From Dyella thiooxydans (GTDB lineage Bacteria; Pseudomonadota; Gammaproteobacteria; Xanthomonadales; Rhodanobacteraceae), in the NCBI RefSeq assembly GCF_001641285.1, contig NZ_CP014841.1:1488001-1552000 (forward strand): a stretch of 64,000 nucleotides of DNA, read 5' to 3'. The position numbers and the translations under genes were made by a program. Positions 42,172 to 50,650 of this stretch are shown here, one piece after another (the stretch's first letter is position 1; each line of letters opens with the position of its first letter). The notes beneath the pieces were generated by a model. It made no database searches, was not told the origin of the DNA, and worked only from the letters and a program-made list of their open reading frames with translations.

Positions 42172-44124
42172 CTATTTCTGCGCGGCGATGATCTGGTCCA
42201 GGTAGTCCGGCGTGCCCTTGACCCGCTCCAGGTGCGGGTACTGCAGGCCGCCGTGGTAGTCGACCGCCACATGCCGGTAGCCGCCCTGGTACTTCAGCAG
42301 CAGGTCGATCGGTGCCTGGCCGGTTTTCGCGGCCGTGATCGCCTGCTTCAGCACGTCCTTGGAATAGTCCTGCCCGTTCACTGCGACGAGGGTCGCGCCG
42401 GTGCTGACGCCCGCCTTGAACGCCGGACCGTCCCAGCGCACGTCGTTGATCACGCCACCGTCGGCCATGGTCAGGCCGATCGACCAGGTGAAGTTGTAGA
42501 GATGGCGAGACGATTCCGATCGGCTGTTGTACTGCTTCTCGTAAGGGCTTTCCTGGTCGGTGTAGACCAGCTTCCAGCCGGTGCCCGCCAGACCGTCCAG
42601 CAGCGGCGGATCCAGCATGTCGACGCGCTGGCGCAGGAACGTTGCCCAGTCGTACTTCGCCACCCCATCGAGCGCGGCGACCACGTCGTCGAAGGTGTAG
42701 GTCTTGGTCACGTAGCTGCCGTTGTCGACGCCGAAGAACGCCCTGGCGAAATCGTCCAGCGACTTGTGGTCATGGGTGAGCGCGCGCAGCTTGGCATCCA
42801 CGGCGAGCCAGACCATCTGGCCGGCGCTGTAGTACTCCTCGCTCATCTGCCAGCTGCGGTACGGCAGCGCGGCGCGTCGGGCCGCAGTCGGGTCGTTGGT
42901 GGTGTCCTCCAGCGTGCGCCACCGGAAGCCCTCGCGGTTGCGGTCGTAGTTCGCGGCCACCATCGCCAGCGCGTCGCGGAACTGCTCCGGCGTCCACATC
43001 CCGGCACGCGCGGTCAGCACGAAGCCCCAGTACTGGGTCTGACCCTCGTAGACCCACAGCAGGGAGTCGCCCATCGGCACGTTGAAGTTGGGCGTCCACA
43101 AGTCCGCGCCACGGCGGAACTTGCCGTTCCACGAGTGGGTGAATTCGTGCGCGAGCAGGTCGCGCCCGGGCGCCGCGTCGTCCCAGGCGGTGAAGTAGTC
43201 GGCGCCCAGGCCGTTCTCGCTGGACTGGTGATGCTCGAGGCCGTTGCCGCCCAGTTCGTCGGAGAGCGAGAACAGGAAGTCGTAGTGGTCGTAGTGATGC
43301 GATCCGAACAGCTTGGTGGCCTGCACCGCCAGGTTGCGGTGCACCTGCACCTGGTGCGGCGTCATCACCAGGTACTTCGGCGCATCGGCGACCACATCCA
43401 GGTGCACCGGCGCCCCGCCTGGCGGGGTCAGATCCACCCGCTTGAAGTACTTGCCCGCGTAGATCGGGGAGTCGACCAGGTGGTTGAAGGTGACCGGCTT
43501 GAAGGTGGTCGTGTCGCCCGACTGCGCGGCAGTCTCCAGCGCGCTGCCGAACTGCCAGCCCTCCGGCAGGCTCACGCTGGGCGCGAAGGTGATCCGCCGC
43601 GAGTAATAGCCCGCCGGGTACAGCGCCACCTTGTTCCATTCCAGGTCGAGCATACGGTCGGTCATCTCGAAACCGCCGCGGCGATCGGACAGGTACTGGA
43701 ATGACACGTCGAGGCTGGACACGCCCGCCGGCACGTCGAGATGAAACGCATAGACGTCGTACTTGTCGCGCGTCCACCTGAGCGGCTTGCCATCGGCCCG
43801 GACTTCCAGCCCGGCCAGCATGGCGATCGGGCCCGTCGGCGAATGGTCGCCCGGAATCCACTGCGGATACAGCAGCGTGAACGGACCGGGCTTCACCGGC
43901 ACGGTCTCGTGCACGCGGTAGATGCCCTGCCGGGTGTCGCTGGCATCGACGTGGATGGCCACGGTGCCCGGATACGGCACGTCCTGCGGCGCCGGCACGT
44001 TGCCGCTGCGTGATGACTGGGCGCTGGCGACCGCGCTGCCCAGGACCAGTGCAATAGCCAATGTGACACGCGAAAAATTGCGGTTCGCGGCGAGCGGCGA
44101 ACCGTTGGCGGGAAGGGAGAACAT
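42172..44124 (-). CDS. M61-family metallopeptidase (glycyl aminopeptidase type) with PDZ domain
   Basis: The 650-residue protein has a signal peptide (VTLAIALVLGSAVASA). An N-terminal beta domain precedes the catalytic domain with LLAHEFTHSWNGKFR (zinc HExxH at about 326-330) and WVYEGQTQYWG, which supplies the third ligand Glu. The C-terminal part carries a PDZ domain (VINDVRWDGPAFKAGVSTGA, LVAVNGQDYS). M61 enzymes are periplasmic aminopeptidases preferring Gly/Ala, and several Xanthomonadales carry paralogues. GGAG lies 7 bases before ATG 44124. The frame is open to 44199 without coding character. The gene is the first in its direction after a 181-bp gap; no partner is evident. Confidence 0.9.
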   Translation of the reverse strand: MFSLPANGSPLAANRNFSRVTLAIALVLGSAVASAQSSRSGNVPAPQDVPYPGTVAIHVDASDTRQGIYRVHETVPVKPGPFTLLYPQWIPGDHSPTGPIAMLAGLEVRADGKPLRWTRDKYDVYAFHLDVPAGVSSLDVSFQYLSDRRGGFEMTDRMLDLEWNKVALYPAGYYSRRITFAPSVSLPEGWQFGSALETAAQSGDTTTFKPVTFNHLVDSPIYAGKYFKRVDLTPPGGAPVHLDVVADAPKYLVMTPHQVQVHRNLAVQATKLFGSHHYDHYDFLFSLSDELGGNGLEHHQSSENGLGADYFTAWDDAAPGRDLLAHEFTHSWNGKFRRGADLWTPNFNVPMGDSLLWVYEGQTQYWGFVLTARAGMWTPEQFRDALAMVAANYDRNREGFRWRTLEDTTNDPTAARRAALPYRSWQMSEEYYSAGQMVWLAVDAKLRALTHDHKSLDDFARAFFGVDNGSYVTKTYTFDDVVAALDGVAKYDWATFLRQRVDMLDPPLLDGLAGTGWKLVYTDQESPYEKQYNSRSESSRHLYNFTWSIGLTMADGGVINDVRWDGPAFKAGVSTGATLVAVNGQDYSKDVLKQAITAAKTGQAPIDLLLKYQGGYRHVAVDYHGGLQYPHLERVKGTPDYLDQIIAAQK

Positions 44125-44305
44125 GGACGGCTCCAGCAGCGGTGGTAAACCCCGGAACTTAGCACCCGCCGGCACACGATGGGCCGTGCCGGAAGCCATC
44201 TGGCGATGGCTTCGTCCGGATCCGGGCGCCTGCCCCCCTCAAACCCCTTCGAGTAATACGCCGCGGCGGACACTCACGCAGGAGCCGGCGACGGCAACAC
44301 CGCAG

Positions 44306-45124
44306 CTAGCCAAGCACCTCGGCGAAGGCGCCGTCGGCCTCCAGCGTCTTTGGCAACAGCCGGAACACGACATCGAGCTGCACGCCCTCCATCAAAGGAC
44401 CGTCCGCGGCGAGGCGGGCTTCGTCGCCGATGCCGCCGTGAGCGTCCAACGCATCGGCAATGTGCACGGCCTGCGCCACCAGCAGCGGCATGACGGACCC
44501 GGCCGGCGCCTGCATTGGCCGGGCCTGGTAGGCGATCGCGTGCTGGATAAGGCGTGGCAGGTTCCAGCGTCGTGCGAGCTCCGCTCCGACCTCCGGGTAA
44601 CCGAACCCCGACTGCAACGCCCCCTCCTCGCCATGGGCCGTGGACGACGCAGCCTGTTGCAGCAGCTTCGCGTACTCCGGCGCGGCCGTCTGGATCAGCA
44701 ATTCGCCGAGGTTGTGCATCATGCCGCAGATGAACGCGGCCTCGGCATCGATGCCGCGCTGCCGGGCCAGCAGCCGGCCGATACTGGCGACTTCGAAACT
44801 GCGTCGCCAGAAGCGCTTCAGGTCGAAGCGGCCTTCGGGACGGAAGACGCCGGTGACCGCCGAGGCGAGCACCAGCGTGCGCAGCATGTTGAAGCCCAGG
44901 CGCAGCGCCGCTTCGGCCACATGCGTGCAGTCGCGGGCCCCGTGGAAGCGCGCCGAGTTCGCCAGCTGCAGCACCTTGGCGGCAATCACCGGATCGCGCT
45001 CGATGGTGTGGGCAAGCTCGTCGATATTCGTGTCGGGATCGTCGAACTGACGCAGCAGCTCCTGCGCCACCTCAGGCACGGTGGGCATGTCGTGCAGCTT
45101 CTCGAACAGCTCGTCCAGAATCAT
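44306..45124 (-). CDS. HDOD-domain signalling protein
   Basis: The 272-residue protein consists of an HDOD domain. LHDMPTVPEVAQELLRQFDD opens it and IERDPVIAAKVLQLANSARF is the typical second helix pair. AFICGMMHNLGELLI keeps an HN instead of the catalytic HD, so it is not a hydrolase. HDOD proteins are adaptor domains in signalling, often linked to chemotaxis, motility and cyclic-di-GMP control. No receiver or output domain is attached. GAGGTG precedes ATG 45124, and the frame continues to 45262 only through low-quality codons. It is divergent from the Asn/Gln-repeat protein gene, 335 bp away. Confidence 0.88.
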   Translation of the reverse strand: MILDELFEKLHDMPTVPEVAQELLRQFDDPDTNIDELAHTIERDPVIAAKVLQLANSARFHGARDCTHVAEAALRLGFNMLRTLVLASAVTGVFRPEGRFDLKRFWRRSFEVASIGRLLARQRGIDAEAAFICGMMHNLGELLIQTAAPEYAKLLQQAASSTAHGEEGALQSGFGYPEVGAELARRWNLPRLIQHAIAYQARPMQAPAGSVMPLLVAQAVHIADALDAHGGIGDEARLAADGPLMEGVQLDVVFRLLPKTLEADGAFAEVLG

Positions 45125-45459
45125 GCGCACCTCGCGCGCCGGATGGAATACATGCCCGCTGGAACCACCAGCGGCATCGCCGACCGGTGGCCGGCATCTA
45201 GGTCTATCGGCATCTCCCCGGGAGAAGTGAAGGCCTCCCCGCCGCGCGATCGCGCGGGTCATGGCCCCCTGCTACGGCGTCCGCGCTACCGGTCGGCCCG
45301 ACATGTCGACCCGTACGGGCGAAATACGGGCCGTCGCCAGCGGCTGCGACATACCGCCCCATCCGGCCGGACAGGGACATTGACGGCGATCAAGATCGCG
45401 GATCCGCGGCGCCCGAAGATGACAGACGTGCCATGTGGCATGCGCAACGAGGTCTCCCC
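45125..45459. other. 335-bp divergent intergenic region
   Basis: The region lies between the starts of the HDOD gene (minus) and the Asn/Gln-rich secreted protein gene (plus). It must contain both promoters, but I see no convincing boxes, hairpins or small ORFs. Confidence 0.5.
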
Positions 45460-45996
45460 ATGCGAATGAAACCGACTCTGGTGCTGGGCGCCTGCCTGGC
45501 GATCGCCATCCCGGCGCTGGCCATGGCCGACCAGGCCCGCGGCAGTCGCGGCGGCGGCCAACAGGCCGGTCAGGGAACCATGCAGCAGGACCGCCTGCAT
45601 GACCGTATCCGTGACCCGGCCCACGACATGGATCGCGACCGCACCCGCGATCGAGACAACCAAATCTATGGCTATTCGCTGATGACCCCGGCCGAGCGCT
45701 CGTCCTACCGTTCGCAGATCATGCAGATGAAGACGCTGCAGGAGCGGGAAACCTACCGTCAGCAGCATATGGAACAGATGCAGCAACGCGCCCGCGACCG
45801 CGGCGTCACCCTGCCGGGCATGCAGAGGCAGGGCAGCGGGCAAGGGCAAGGCAACGGGCAAGGTTCGCAGTCGCAGATGCGGCAGCAGAACCAAAACCAA
45901 AACCAGAACCAGAACCAGAACCAAAACCAAAACCAGAACCAGAACCAGAACCAGAACCAGGAACAGAACCAGAACCAGGAACAGAACCAGCAATAA
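45460..45996 (+). CDS. Secreted protein with Asn-Gln hexanucleotide-encoded tail
   Basis: The 178-residue protein has a signal peptide (LVLGACLAIAIPALAMA). An Arg/Asp-rich region (HDRIRDPAHDMDRDRTRDRD) is followed by a helical segment, YGYSLMTPAERSSYRSQIMQ with KTLQERETYRQQHMEQMQQR. This second part resembles small periplasmic proteins of unknown function with a repeated YRxQ/M pattern. The C-terminal 40 residues are almost only alternating Asn and Gln. That tail is encoded by a tandem hexamer array and could vary in length by slippage without frame loss. GAGGT precedes ATG 45460. A strong terminator follows. Function unknown; metal or envelope-stress binding is only a guess. Confidence 0.8.
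   Translation: MRMKPTLVLGACLAIAIPALAMADQARGSRGGGQQAGQGTMQQDRLHDRIRDPAHDMDRDRTRDRDNQIYGYSLMTPAERSSYRSQIMQMKTLQERETYRQQHMEQMQQRARDRGVTLPGMQRQGSGQGQGNGQGSQSQMRQQNQNQNQNQNQNQNQNQNQNQNQNQEQNQNQEQNQQ
45889..45990 (+). repeat. Tandem hexanucleotide array AACCAR
   Basis: About 14 imperfect copies of AACCAG/AACCAA, then two units broken by GAACAG, run to the end of the gene. The unit is six bases, so copy-number change adds or removes Asn-Gln pairs in frame. The purine at the sixth base varies in blocks, suggesting past expansion of larger units. Confidence 0.85.
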
Positions 45997-46456
45997 CCCG
46001 GCCCGCCAGGGACCAAAACCCCGGGCGGCCCGACCACTCTCCCCTCGTCGCGTCATACCCCGGATTGCGACGGCGTGCGCGCCCGCCCATGCGGGCGCTT
46101 TTTTTTCGACGCCGAAACGGTGTCCGTTCAATCGTGCGACCGGTCGCTTGTGCCGCAGCTTCGCGGGCAACGCGCGCTGCTCGTTCCGGTGCGCGCACGA
46201 TCCGGTCCAGCCGCTGGGACCGCGGATCCGCCGCGCCGGACGGCGGATGATCCAGATCAATCCTTCCAGCAACGAGTTCGAGGGTGCCGCCCGACGCAAC
46301 TGGTAGACATCCGGATGGGGCGCGCGCCTCCCGCGGCGACGTGAATCCCATCCGCCGCCGGGCGCCGTCCGACGCGCGGGCAGGATGACCAGCGGCACAT
46401 GCGGAGACGGCCCATGCCACGGATCCTGCCGCGCTCCGGCCACCCGAGCCCGCGCC
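45997..46456. other. 460-bp region without a gene
   Basis: After the terminator at 46079-46106 this stretch should hold the promoter of the CPBP protease gene. The open frames in it have no coding character or ribosome binding sites. I see no other structure. Confidence 0.5.
46079..46106 (+). terminator. Strong rho-independent terminator
   Basis: GCGCCCGC (46079-46086), loop CCAT, GCGGGCGC (46091-46098), then eight T. It ends transcription of the Asn/Gln-repeat protein gene. Confidence 0.9.
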
Positions 46457-47167
46457 ATGTCCCCTGCCGCCCGCACTCCCGCCCTGCCCGCTTCCGGAAC
46501 GGCCTCGACGTTGTGGCAGCTGGCCGTCGTCGGGGTTGTCATCGCGGCGGTATGGAACGGCCCGGGCTGGGGTTCGATGTGGGGCGCGGGTGTGGCACTG
46601 CTGATCGCCTGGTTCGAGCCGCGCCGATGGCACGTGCCGCTGGGCCTGCGCAAGCATGTGGACTGGCGCCGGATCGCTGCCTTCGGCTTGCTCGCTGGCG
46701 TGGCGCAACTGCTGCTGGTGAAGGTGGCCCTGACCCCGGCGATCGAGCATTTCACCGGACAGCACCGCGATCTGAGCATGTTCGACTACCTGCGCGGCAA
46801 CTGGCACGCCCTGCTTGCCCTTTTGCCGCTGATCTGGATTTCGGCCGGCTTCTGCGAGGAAGTCGTGTTCCGCGGCATCGTGCTGGGGCGCATTCGCGCC
46901 GCGTTCGGCGGCTCGCGCGCTGCCACGGCTGTCGCCGTGGCAGCCTCCTGCGTGGTGTTCGGCCTGGCCCATGGGTATCAGGGGTTGAGCGGCTGGATCC
47001 TCACCGGCGCGCTCGGCGGCATCCTGGCGCTGGTCTACGTCCTGAGCGACTACTGCCTGTGGTACGGCGTTGCGCTGCACCTGGTCTACGACACGCTGGC
47101 CACCGTGTGCATCACGCTGGGCTACGACCGCGTGATGGCCGCCTGGGGCGCGCACCTGTTCGGTTGA
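46457..47167 (+). CDS. CPBP intramembrane metalloprotease
   Basis: The 236-residue membrane protein has six or seven hydrophobic helices and the CPBP (CAAX-protease and bacteriocin-processing) motifs: EEVVFRG (EExxxR) in one helix and FGLAHGYQG (FxxxH) in the next, with a later His in GVALHLVYD. Bacterial members are Rce1-like glutamate proteases; roles include bacteriocin maturation or immunity and unknown housekeeping functions. No bacteriocin gene is adjacent. ATG 46457 is chosen because the product then starts shortly before the first helix; the frame is open to 46385. The ribosome binding site is not evident. The isochorismatase relic follows directly. Confidence 0.83.
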   Translation: MSPAARTPALPASGTASTLWQLAVVGVVIAAVWNGPGWGSMWGAGVALLIAWFEPRRWHVPLGLRKHVDWRRIAAFGLLAGVAQLLLVKVALTPAIEHFTGQHRDLSMFDYLRGNWHALLALLPLIWISAGFCEEVVFRGIVLGRIRAAFGGSRAATAVAVAASCVVFGLAHGYQGLSGWILTGALGGILALVYVLSDYCLWYGVALHLVYDTLATVCITLGYDRVMAAWGAHLFG

Positions 47168-47202
47168 ACGGCGCTTCGCCGTGCGCCCCGTCGTCGGGCG
47201 CG

Positions 47203-47458
47203 TCACACTGCGGCGATCGCCGTGGCGGTAAGGCACCGTCCGGCGCGGCCGAGTCGGGCTGCACGTGGATCACCGGCCCGCCCTTTGCCGAAGCGCCGCC
47301 AGCAGGTGTGCGATGTTCGCCTCGGCATCCGGGTTGTTGCAGGCTCCAGGCGGGGATCGTTGAAACCCTGCTGGTCATCGATCACGATCAGCGCGGTCTC
47401 GAGGGAAGGGGCATCGTCATGGTCGTCCTTCACCTCGCACGCGCCTGGAACCGGCTGT
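47203..47458 (-). pseudogene. Relic of a duplicated isochorismatase gene
   Basis: Read on the minus strand, pieces match the intact isochorismatase gene at 50651-51208. TALIVIDDQQGFNDPR corresponds to its N-terminus, GGPVIHVQPDSAAPDGA to its middle (in another frame), and IAAV plus stop to its end. At least two frame changes and an internal deletion of roughly 300 bp separate them. The similarity continues upstream of the start codon (CGCGCCTGGA at about 47440 versus CATGCGCCTGGA at 51230), so a whole promoter-gene unit was copied and then decayed. The two copies lie 3.5 kb apart and flank the MHS transporter, DUF1801 and AraC/VOC genes. Confidence 0.8.
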
Positions 47459-47528
47459 AACCAGCGTTGCGCCGGCCCGGCACGTCGCGGCAGCTACCAT
47501 CGGGCATCCCCGCACGCGGTGCCCGCAC

Positions 47529-48821
47529 ATGAAAGAAGTCCCGAGCCGAACCACTGCCGTCACGCGCCGCTCGATGGCGGTGGCTGCATGGTCCACCGTG
47601 GTGGAGTGGTATGACTTCACGCTGTATCTGTATTTCGCCACCGTGCTGTCCAGGGTGTTCTTCGGCGGTGGCGCCACGTCGCTGCTTGCCACGCTGGCCG
47701 GCTTCGCCATCTCCTACGCGATGCGCCCGCTGGGAGCGGTGGTGTTCGGCCACATCGGCGACCGCATCGGCCGCCGCCGCACCCTGCTGCTGTCGATGAT
47801 GCTGATGACCGCCGCGATGCTGGCCACGGCGCTGCTGCCGGACTACGCCACGATCGGCCCGGCGGCCGGGGTGCTGTTGCTCGCGCTGCGCTGCTTCATG
47901 GCGTTTTCGGTGGGCGGCGAATACACCGGCGTGGTCGCCTACCTGCTGGAAGGCGCGCCGATGGAGCGACGCGGCCTGCTCACTTCGCTGGCGTCGGCGG
48001 CAAGCGAGGTGGGAGCACTGCTCGCCGTCGCGCTGTCGGCGTTGACCGTCGGCGCACTGACTCCGGCCGAACTCGCGGCGTGGGGCTGGCGGATCCCGTT
48101 CTTCGTCGGCGCGGCGCTGGCCGGCGCGGTCTGGCTCGCGCGCTCGATGATGGAGGAGTCGCCCGATTTCGAACGTCAGGTCGCCGAACGCACCGTCCCT
48201 GCCTCGCCACTGCGCCATACGCTGCGCCACCACCGGGCGGCCCTGGGGCGGACCTTCGCGGTGTCCGCGCTGGGATCGATCACCTACTACGTCGGCATTA
48301 CCTACGTGCCGGCATTCCTCACCTCCTCCGGCGTGCTGGCCGAGGGACGATCGCTGTGGCTGTCCACGCTGGCGGCCGTCGCGGTGATCGCAGTGACGCC
48401 GTTCACCGGCGCACTGTCCGACCGGATCGGACGCAAGCCCGTCCTGCTATGGCTGGCGGCGGGCAGCACGCTGCTGCCGCTGGCGATGTTCGCGGTGATG
48501 GGACACGGCGGTGAAATGGCGATCGCGCTGGGGGCGCTCGTGCTCGCCTGCCTGGCCGGTGGCGTCAGCGCGGTGGGCGCCTCCGCCACGGCCGAGCAGT
48601 TTCCCGGCGAAGGCCGGCTGAGCGGTCTGGCACTGGGCGTGACCATGGCCACGGCGATCTTCGGCGGACTGACCCCGTTCCTGGCCGAGCTGCTGGTGAA
48701 GCTCACCGGCTGGACGGCGCTGCCCGGGGCGATGATCGCGTTGGTCGCACTGGCCGTGCTGCCGGTCCTCGCGCGCATGCCGGAGACCCGGCCGACCGCC
48801 GGCACGCCCGCGTCCGGCTGA
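47529..48821 (+). CDS. MFS transporter of the metabolite:H+ symporter (MHS) family
   Basis: The 430-residue protein has twelve membrane helices. Its first helix region reads STVVEWYDFTLYLYFATVL, and GHIGDRIGRRRTLL is the helix 2-3 loop with RPLGAVVFG before it. These are hallmarks of ProP/KgtP/ShiA-type symporters for osmolytes, dicarboxylates or aromatic acids. A second cytoplasmic motif (GALSDRIGRKPVLL) appears in the other half. Substrate unknown. The ATG at 47529 is in a good context for the first helix but has no clear ribosome binding site. It diverges from the decayed isochorismatase copy. No pathway genes adjoin. Confidence 0.87.
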   Translation: MKEVPSRTTAVTRRSMAVAAWSTVVEWYDFTLYLYFATVLSRVFFGGGATSLLATLAGFAISYAMRPLGAVVFGHIGDRIGRRRTLLLSMMLMTAAMLATALLPDYATIGPAAGVLLLALRCFMAFSVGGEYTGVVAYLLEGAPMERRGLLTSLASAASEVGALLAVALSALTVGALTPAELAAWGWRIPFFVGAALAGAVWLARSMMEESPDFERQVAERTVPASPLRHTLRHHRAALGRTFAVSALGSITYYVGITYVPAFLTSSGVLAEGRSLWLSTLAAVAVIAVTPFTGALSDRIGRKPVLLWLAAGSTLLPLAMFAVMGHGGEMAIALGALVLACLAGGVSAVGASATAEQFPGEGRLSGLALGVTMATAIFGGLTPFLAELLVKLTGWTALPGAMIALVALAVLPVLARMPETRPTAGTPASG

Positions 48822-48842
48822 GCCAAGCCGGACGCGGAACAC

Positions 48843-49367
48843 CTACCCCGCCGCCTTCGCCACCAGGGCCGAGATGCGCGCCTCGGTGGCGGCATCCAGC
48901 GTCTTCAGCGCGAACGCACTCGGCCACATCGTGCCGTCATCGAGTTTCGCCCTGTCGCTGAAACCGAGCGTCGCGTAGCGCGTCTTGAACTTCGACATGC
49001 CCTGGAAAAAGCAAACGACCTTGCCCTCGGCGTTCGCGTAGGCCGGCATGCCGTACCAGGTCCTTGGCACCAGCGACGGCGCGCTCGCCCGCACGATGGC
49101 GTGGATGCGCGTGGCCATCACCCGATCCGGCTCGGACATCGCGGCGACCTTGGCCAGCAGGTCCGCTTCGCCGTCCGCGGCCTTCCTGCCCGGGCGTGAG
49201 GCCGCTTTCAGCTCCTGCGCGTACTCGCGCATCGCCGCCTGCTCTTCGGCGGTAAAGCCGCGAGCGGACCGCGCTGCCGACTTGGCGGTCGATTTGGTCG
49301 TCGATCCGGCCACCGATTTGGCCGCCGGCTTCGCTGCGGACTTCTTGCCACCTTTCTTTTCCGCCAT
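48843..49367 (-). CDS. DUF1801-family protein with Lys/Ala-rich N-terminus
   Basis: The 174-residue protein starts with a histone-like Lys/Ala/Ser tail of about 35 residues ([20 protein letters not shown]). A DUF1801/YdhG-like domain follows, in which [20 protein letters not shown] and [20 protein letters not shown] are the conserved blocks. DUF1801 proteins resemble the iron-chaperone fold of frataxin-like YdhG; the role is unclear. The basic tail suggests nucleic-acid binding. The start is decided by AAAGGAG: it touches ATG 49373 but lies at the normal distance from ATG 49367. It is on the same strand as, and 42 bp downstream of, the VOC gene (49410-49853), so it may belong to the AraC/VOC unit. 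Confidence 0.82.
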   Translation of the reverse strand: MAEKKGGKKSAAKPAAKSVAGSTTKSTAKSAARSARGFTAEEQAAMREYAQELKAASRPGRKAADGEADLLAKVAAMSEPDRVMATRIHAIVRASAPSLVPRTWYGMPAYANAEGKVVCFFQGMSKFKTRYATLGFSDRAKLDDGTMWPSAFALKTLDAATEARISALVAKAAG

Positions 49368-49409
49368 GTCCATCTCCTTTGCAGTGTGTCGATCCTGACT
49401 CGACGGGGA

Positions 49410-49853
49410 TCAGCGCCGCTCCTGCACCCTGAGCAGGTTGCCGGCCGGGTCGCGTACCGCGCAATCGCGTACGCCGTAGGGCTGCATGGTCGGCTCTTCC
49501 ACGATCTCCGCGCCACTCGCCTGGATCCGCTCGAACGCGGCATCCAGGTCCGGCGTCGCCAGCAGCAGCATGGCGTAGGTGCCCTTGGCCATCATTTCGG
49601 CAATCGTGCGCTTCTCGTCCTCGGTGACGCCGGGACTGGCCGACGGCGGAGCCAGCACGATGGAGGTTTCCGGCTGCCCCTGCGGTCCGACGGTGATCCA
49701 GCGCAGGCCCTGGTAGCCGACGTCGTTGCGCACCTCGAAGCCCAGCGTATCGCGGTAGAACGCCAACGAGGCGTCCGGGTCGGTGTGCGGAAGAAAGCTG
49801 GCGTGGATGGCGATTTCCATGGCGTTGGCCTCAGGTGTGGAAGGAGTGGTCAT
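49410..49853 (-). CDS. VOC-family (glyoxalase/bleomycin-resistance-like) protein
   Basis: The 147-residue protein has the paired beta-alpha-beta-beta-beta units of the VOC fold: HASFLPHTDPDASLAFYRDT followed by LGFEVRNDVGY, then PDLDAAFERIQASGAEIVEE, and RDCAVRDPAGNLLRVQE with the metal-binding Glu at its end. These proteins are dioxygenases, isomerases or drug-binding proteins; the ligand is unknown. Its ATG overlaps the stop of the upstream AraC gene (ATGA at 49850-49853), which implies translational coupling. A second possible start is ATG 49820. The regulator probably controls this gene together with its own. Confidence 0.85.
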   Translation of the reverse strand: MTTPSTPEANAMEIAIHASFLPHTDPDASLAFYRDTLGFEVRNDVGYQGLRWITVGPQGQPETSIVLAPPSASPGVTEDEKRTIAEMMAKGTYAMLLLATPDLDAAFERIQASGAEIVEEPTMQPYGVRDCAVRDPAGNLLRVQERR

Positions 49854-50299
49854 GCTAGATCGGGCTCGTCCGCCGGCGCTTCTCGATTCCTGACCGGTCG
49901 CGTCACCTGCCGGGCCACGCACGAGGGCATCCCGCGCGTGGCCTCCGCCGCCTCGCGCCGGTAGGCACCGGGAGACACGCCGACCAGCTCGGTGAAGCGG
50001 GTGGTGAACGTGCCCAGCGAGGCGCATCCGACCGCGTAGCAGACCTCGGTCACCTGCAGATCGCCCCGCCGCAGCAGCGCCATCGCCCGCTCGATGCGGC
50101 GGGTCATCAGGTACGCGTAGGGCGACTCGCCGAACGCCAACCGGAATTGCCGGCTCAGGTGGCCGGCGGACATGTGCACGCTGCGCGCCAGCGCCTCGAC
50201 GTTCAGCGGCCGCGCGTATTCGCGGTCGATGCGATCGCGCACCCGCCGCAGGCGGGCGAGGTCGCGCAGATGGCGGGACGGGTCGGATGGGTGGGCCAC
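49850..50299 (-). CDS. AraC-family transcriptional regulator, DNA-binding domain only
   Basis: About 149 residues, consisting of the two helix-turn-helix units of AraC proteins with short flanks. The first is PLNVEALARSVHMSAGHLSR, then QFRLAFGESPYAYLMTRRIE; the second is VTEVCYAVGCASLGTFTTRF with the conserved ELVGVSPGAYR. No ligand-binding domain precedes them. This compact type is often seen directly in front of VOC genes, as here, where stop and start overlap. The start is uncertain: GTG 50299 with GGGAGA upstream, or ATG 50326/50332. Upstream codons to 50560 do not look coding. It likely responds to a small molecule handled by the VOC protein; no sensor is visible. Confidence 0.82.
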   Translation of the reverse strand: MAHPSDPSRHLRDLARLRRVRDRIDREYARPLNVEALARSVHMSAGHLSRQFRLAFGESPYAYLMTRRIERAMALLRRGDLQVTEVCYAVGCASLGTFTTRFTELVGVSPGAYRREAAEATRGMPSCVARQVTRPVRNREAPADEPDLA

Positions 50300-50650
50300 G
50301 CCGGGATTCTCCCACGCACGTCGCATGGGCATACAGCCTCGCGCAGGCCCGGCCCGCGCCGGTCCCCGTGCGTGAAACGGGAGCCGTGGTGAATATCCAT
50401 CCGATCGGCAAACCGACGCCTGACCTGCGAACGGATCCGCGCGCGCCCCGCCCTTCGTTCCGCAGGAAGGCGGCGCGCAAGCACCGGCGTGCCCGGCGGC
50501 ATCCTGGCGCGGGCGAGTTGCATTGCATCGCGCTGCGCGTGGCCTGCGGCACGCCGGCACCCTGCACCTGGTTGCGACGGCGTGCCGGCCGGGAAGACCT
50601 TGCCTGTCCGGCCGGGCGCGACGCCGCCACGCCCTCTCACCGGCCGCGTG
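50300..50650. other. 351-bp region without a gene
   Basis: The stretch lies between the AraC gene and the end of the isochorismatase gene, both on the minus strand. It should hold the promoter of the AraC/VOC unit. I see no hairpin, operator or ORF that I would support. Confidence 0.45.

Noticed and set aside
44306-45124. HDOD protein as an active HD phosphohydrolase
   Set aside because: The metal-binding HD pair is replaced (MMHNLGE), as in other HDOD domains, so catalysis is not expected.
45889-45990. A CRISPR array
   Set aside because: The repeats are six bases without spacers and lie inside a coding frame.
45286-46779. Minus-strand frames encoding long Leu-Val or Phe-Trp alternations
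   Set aside because: They are the reverse complement of the AACCAR hexamer array and have no independent support.
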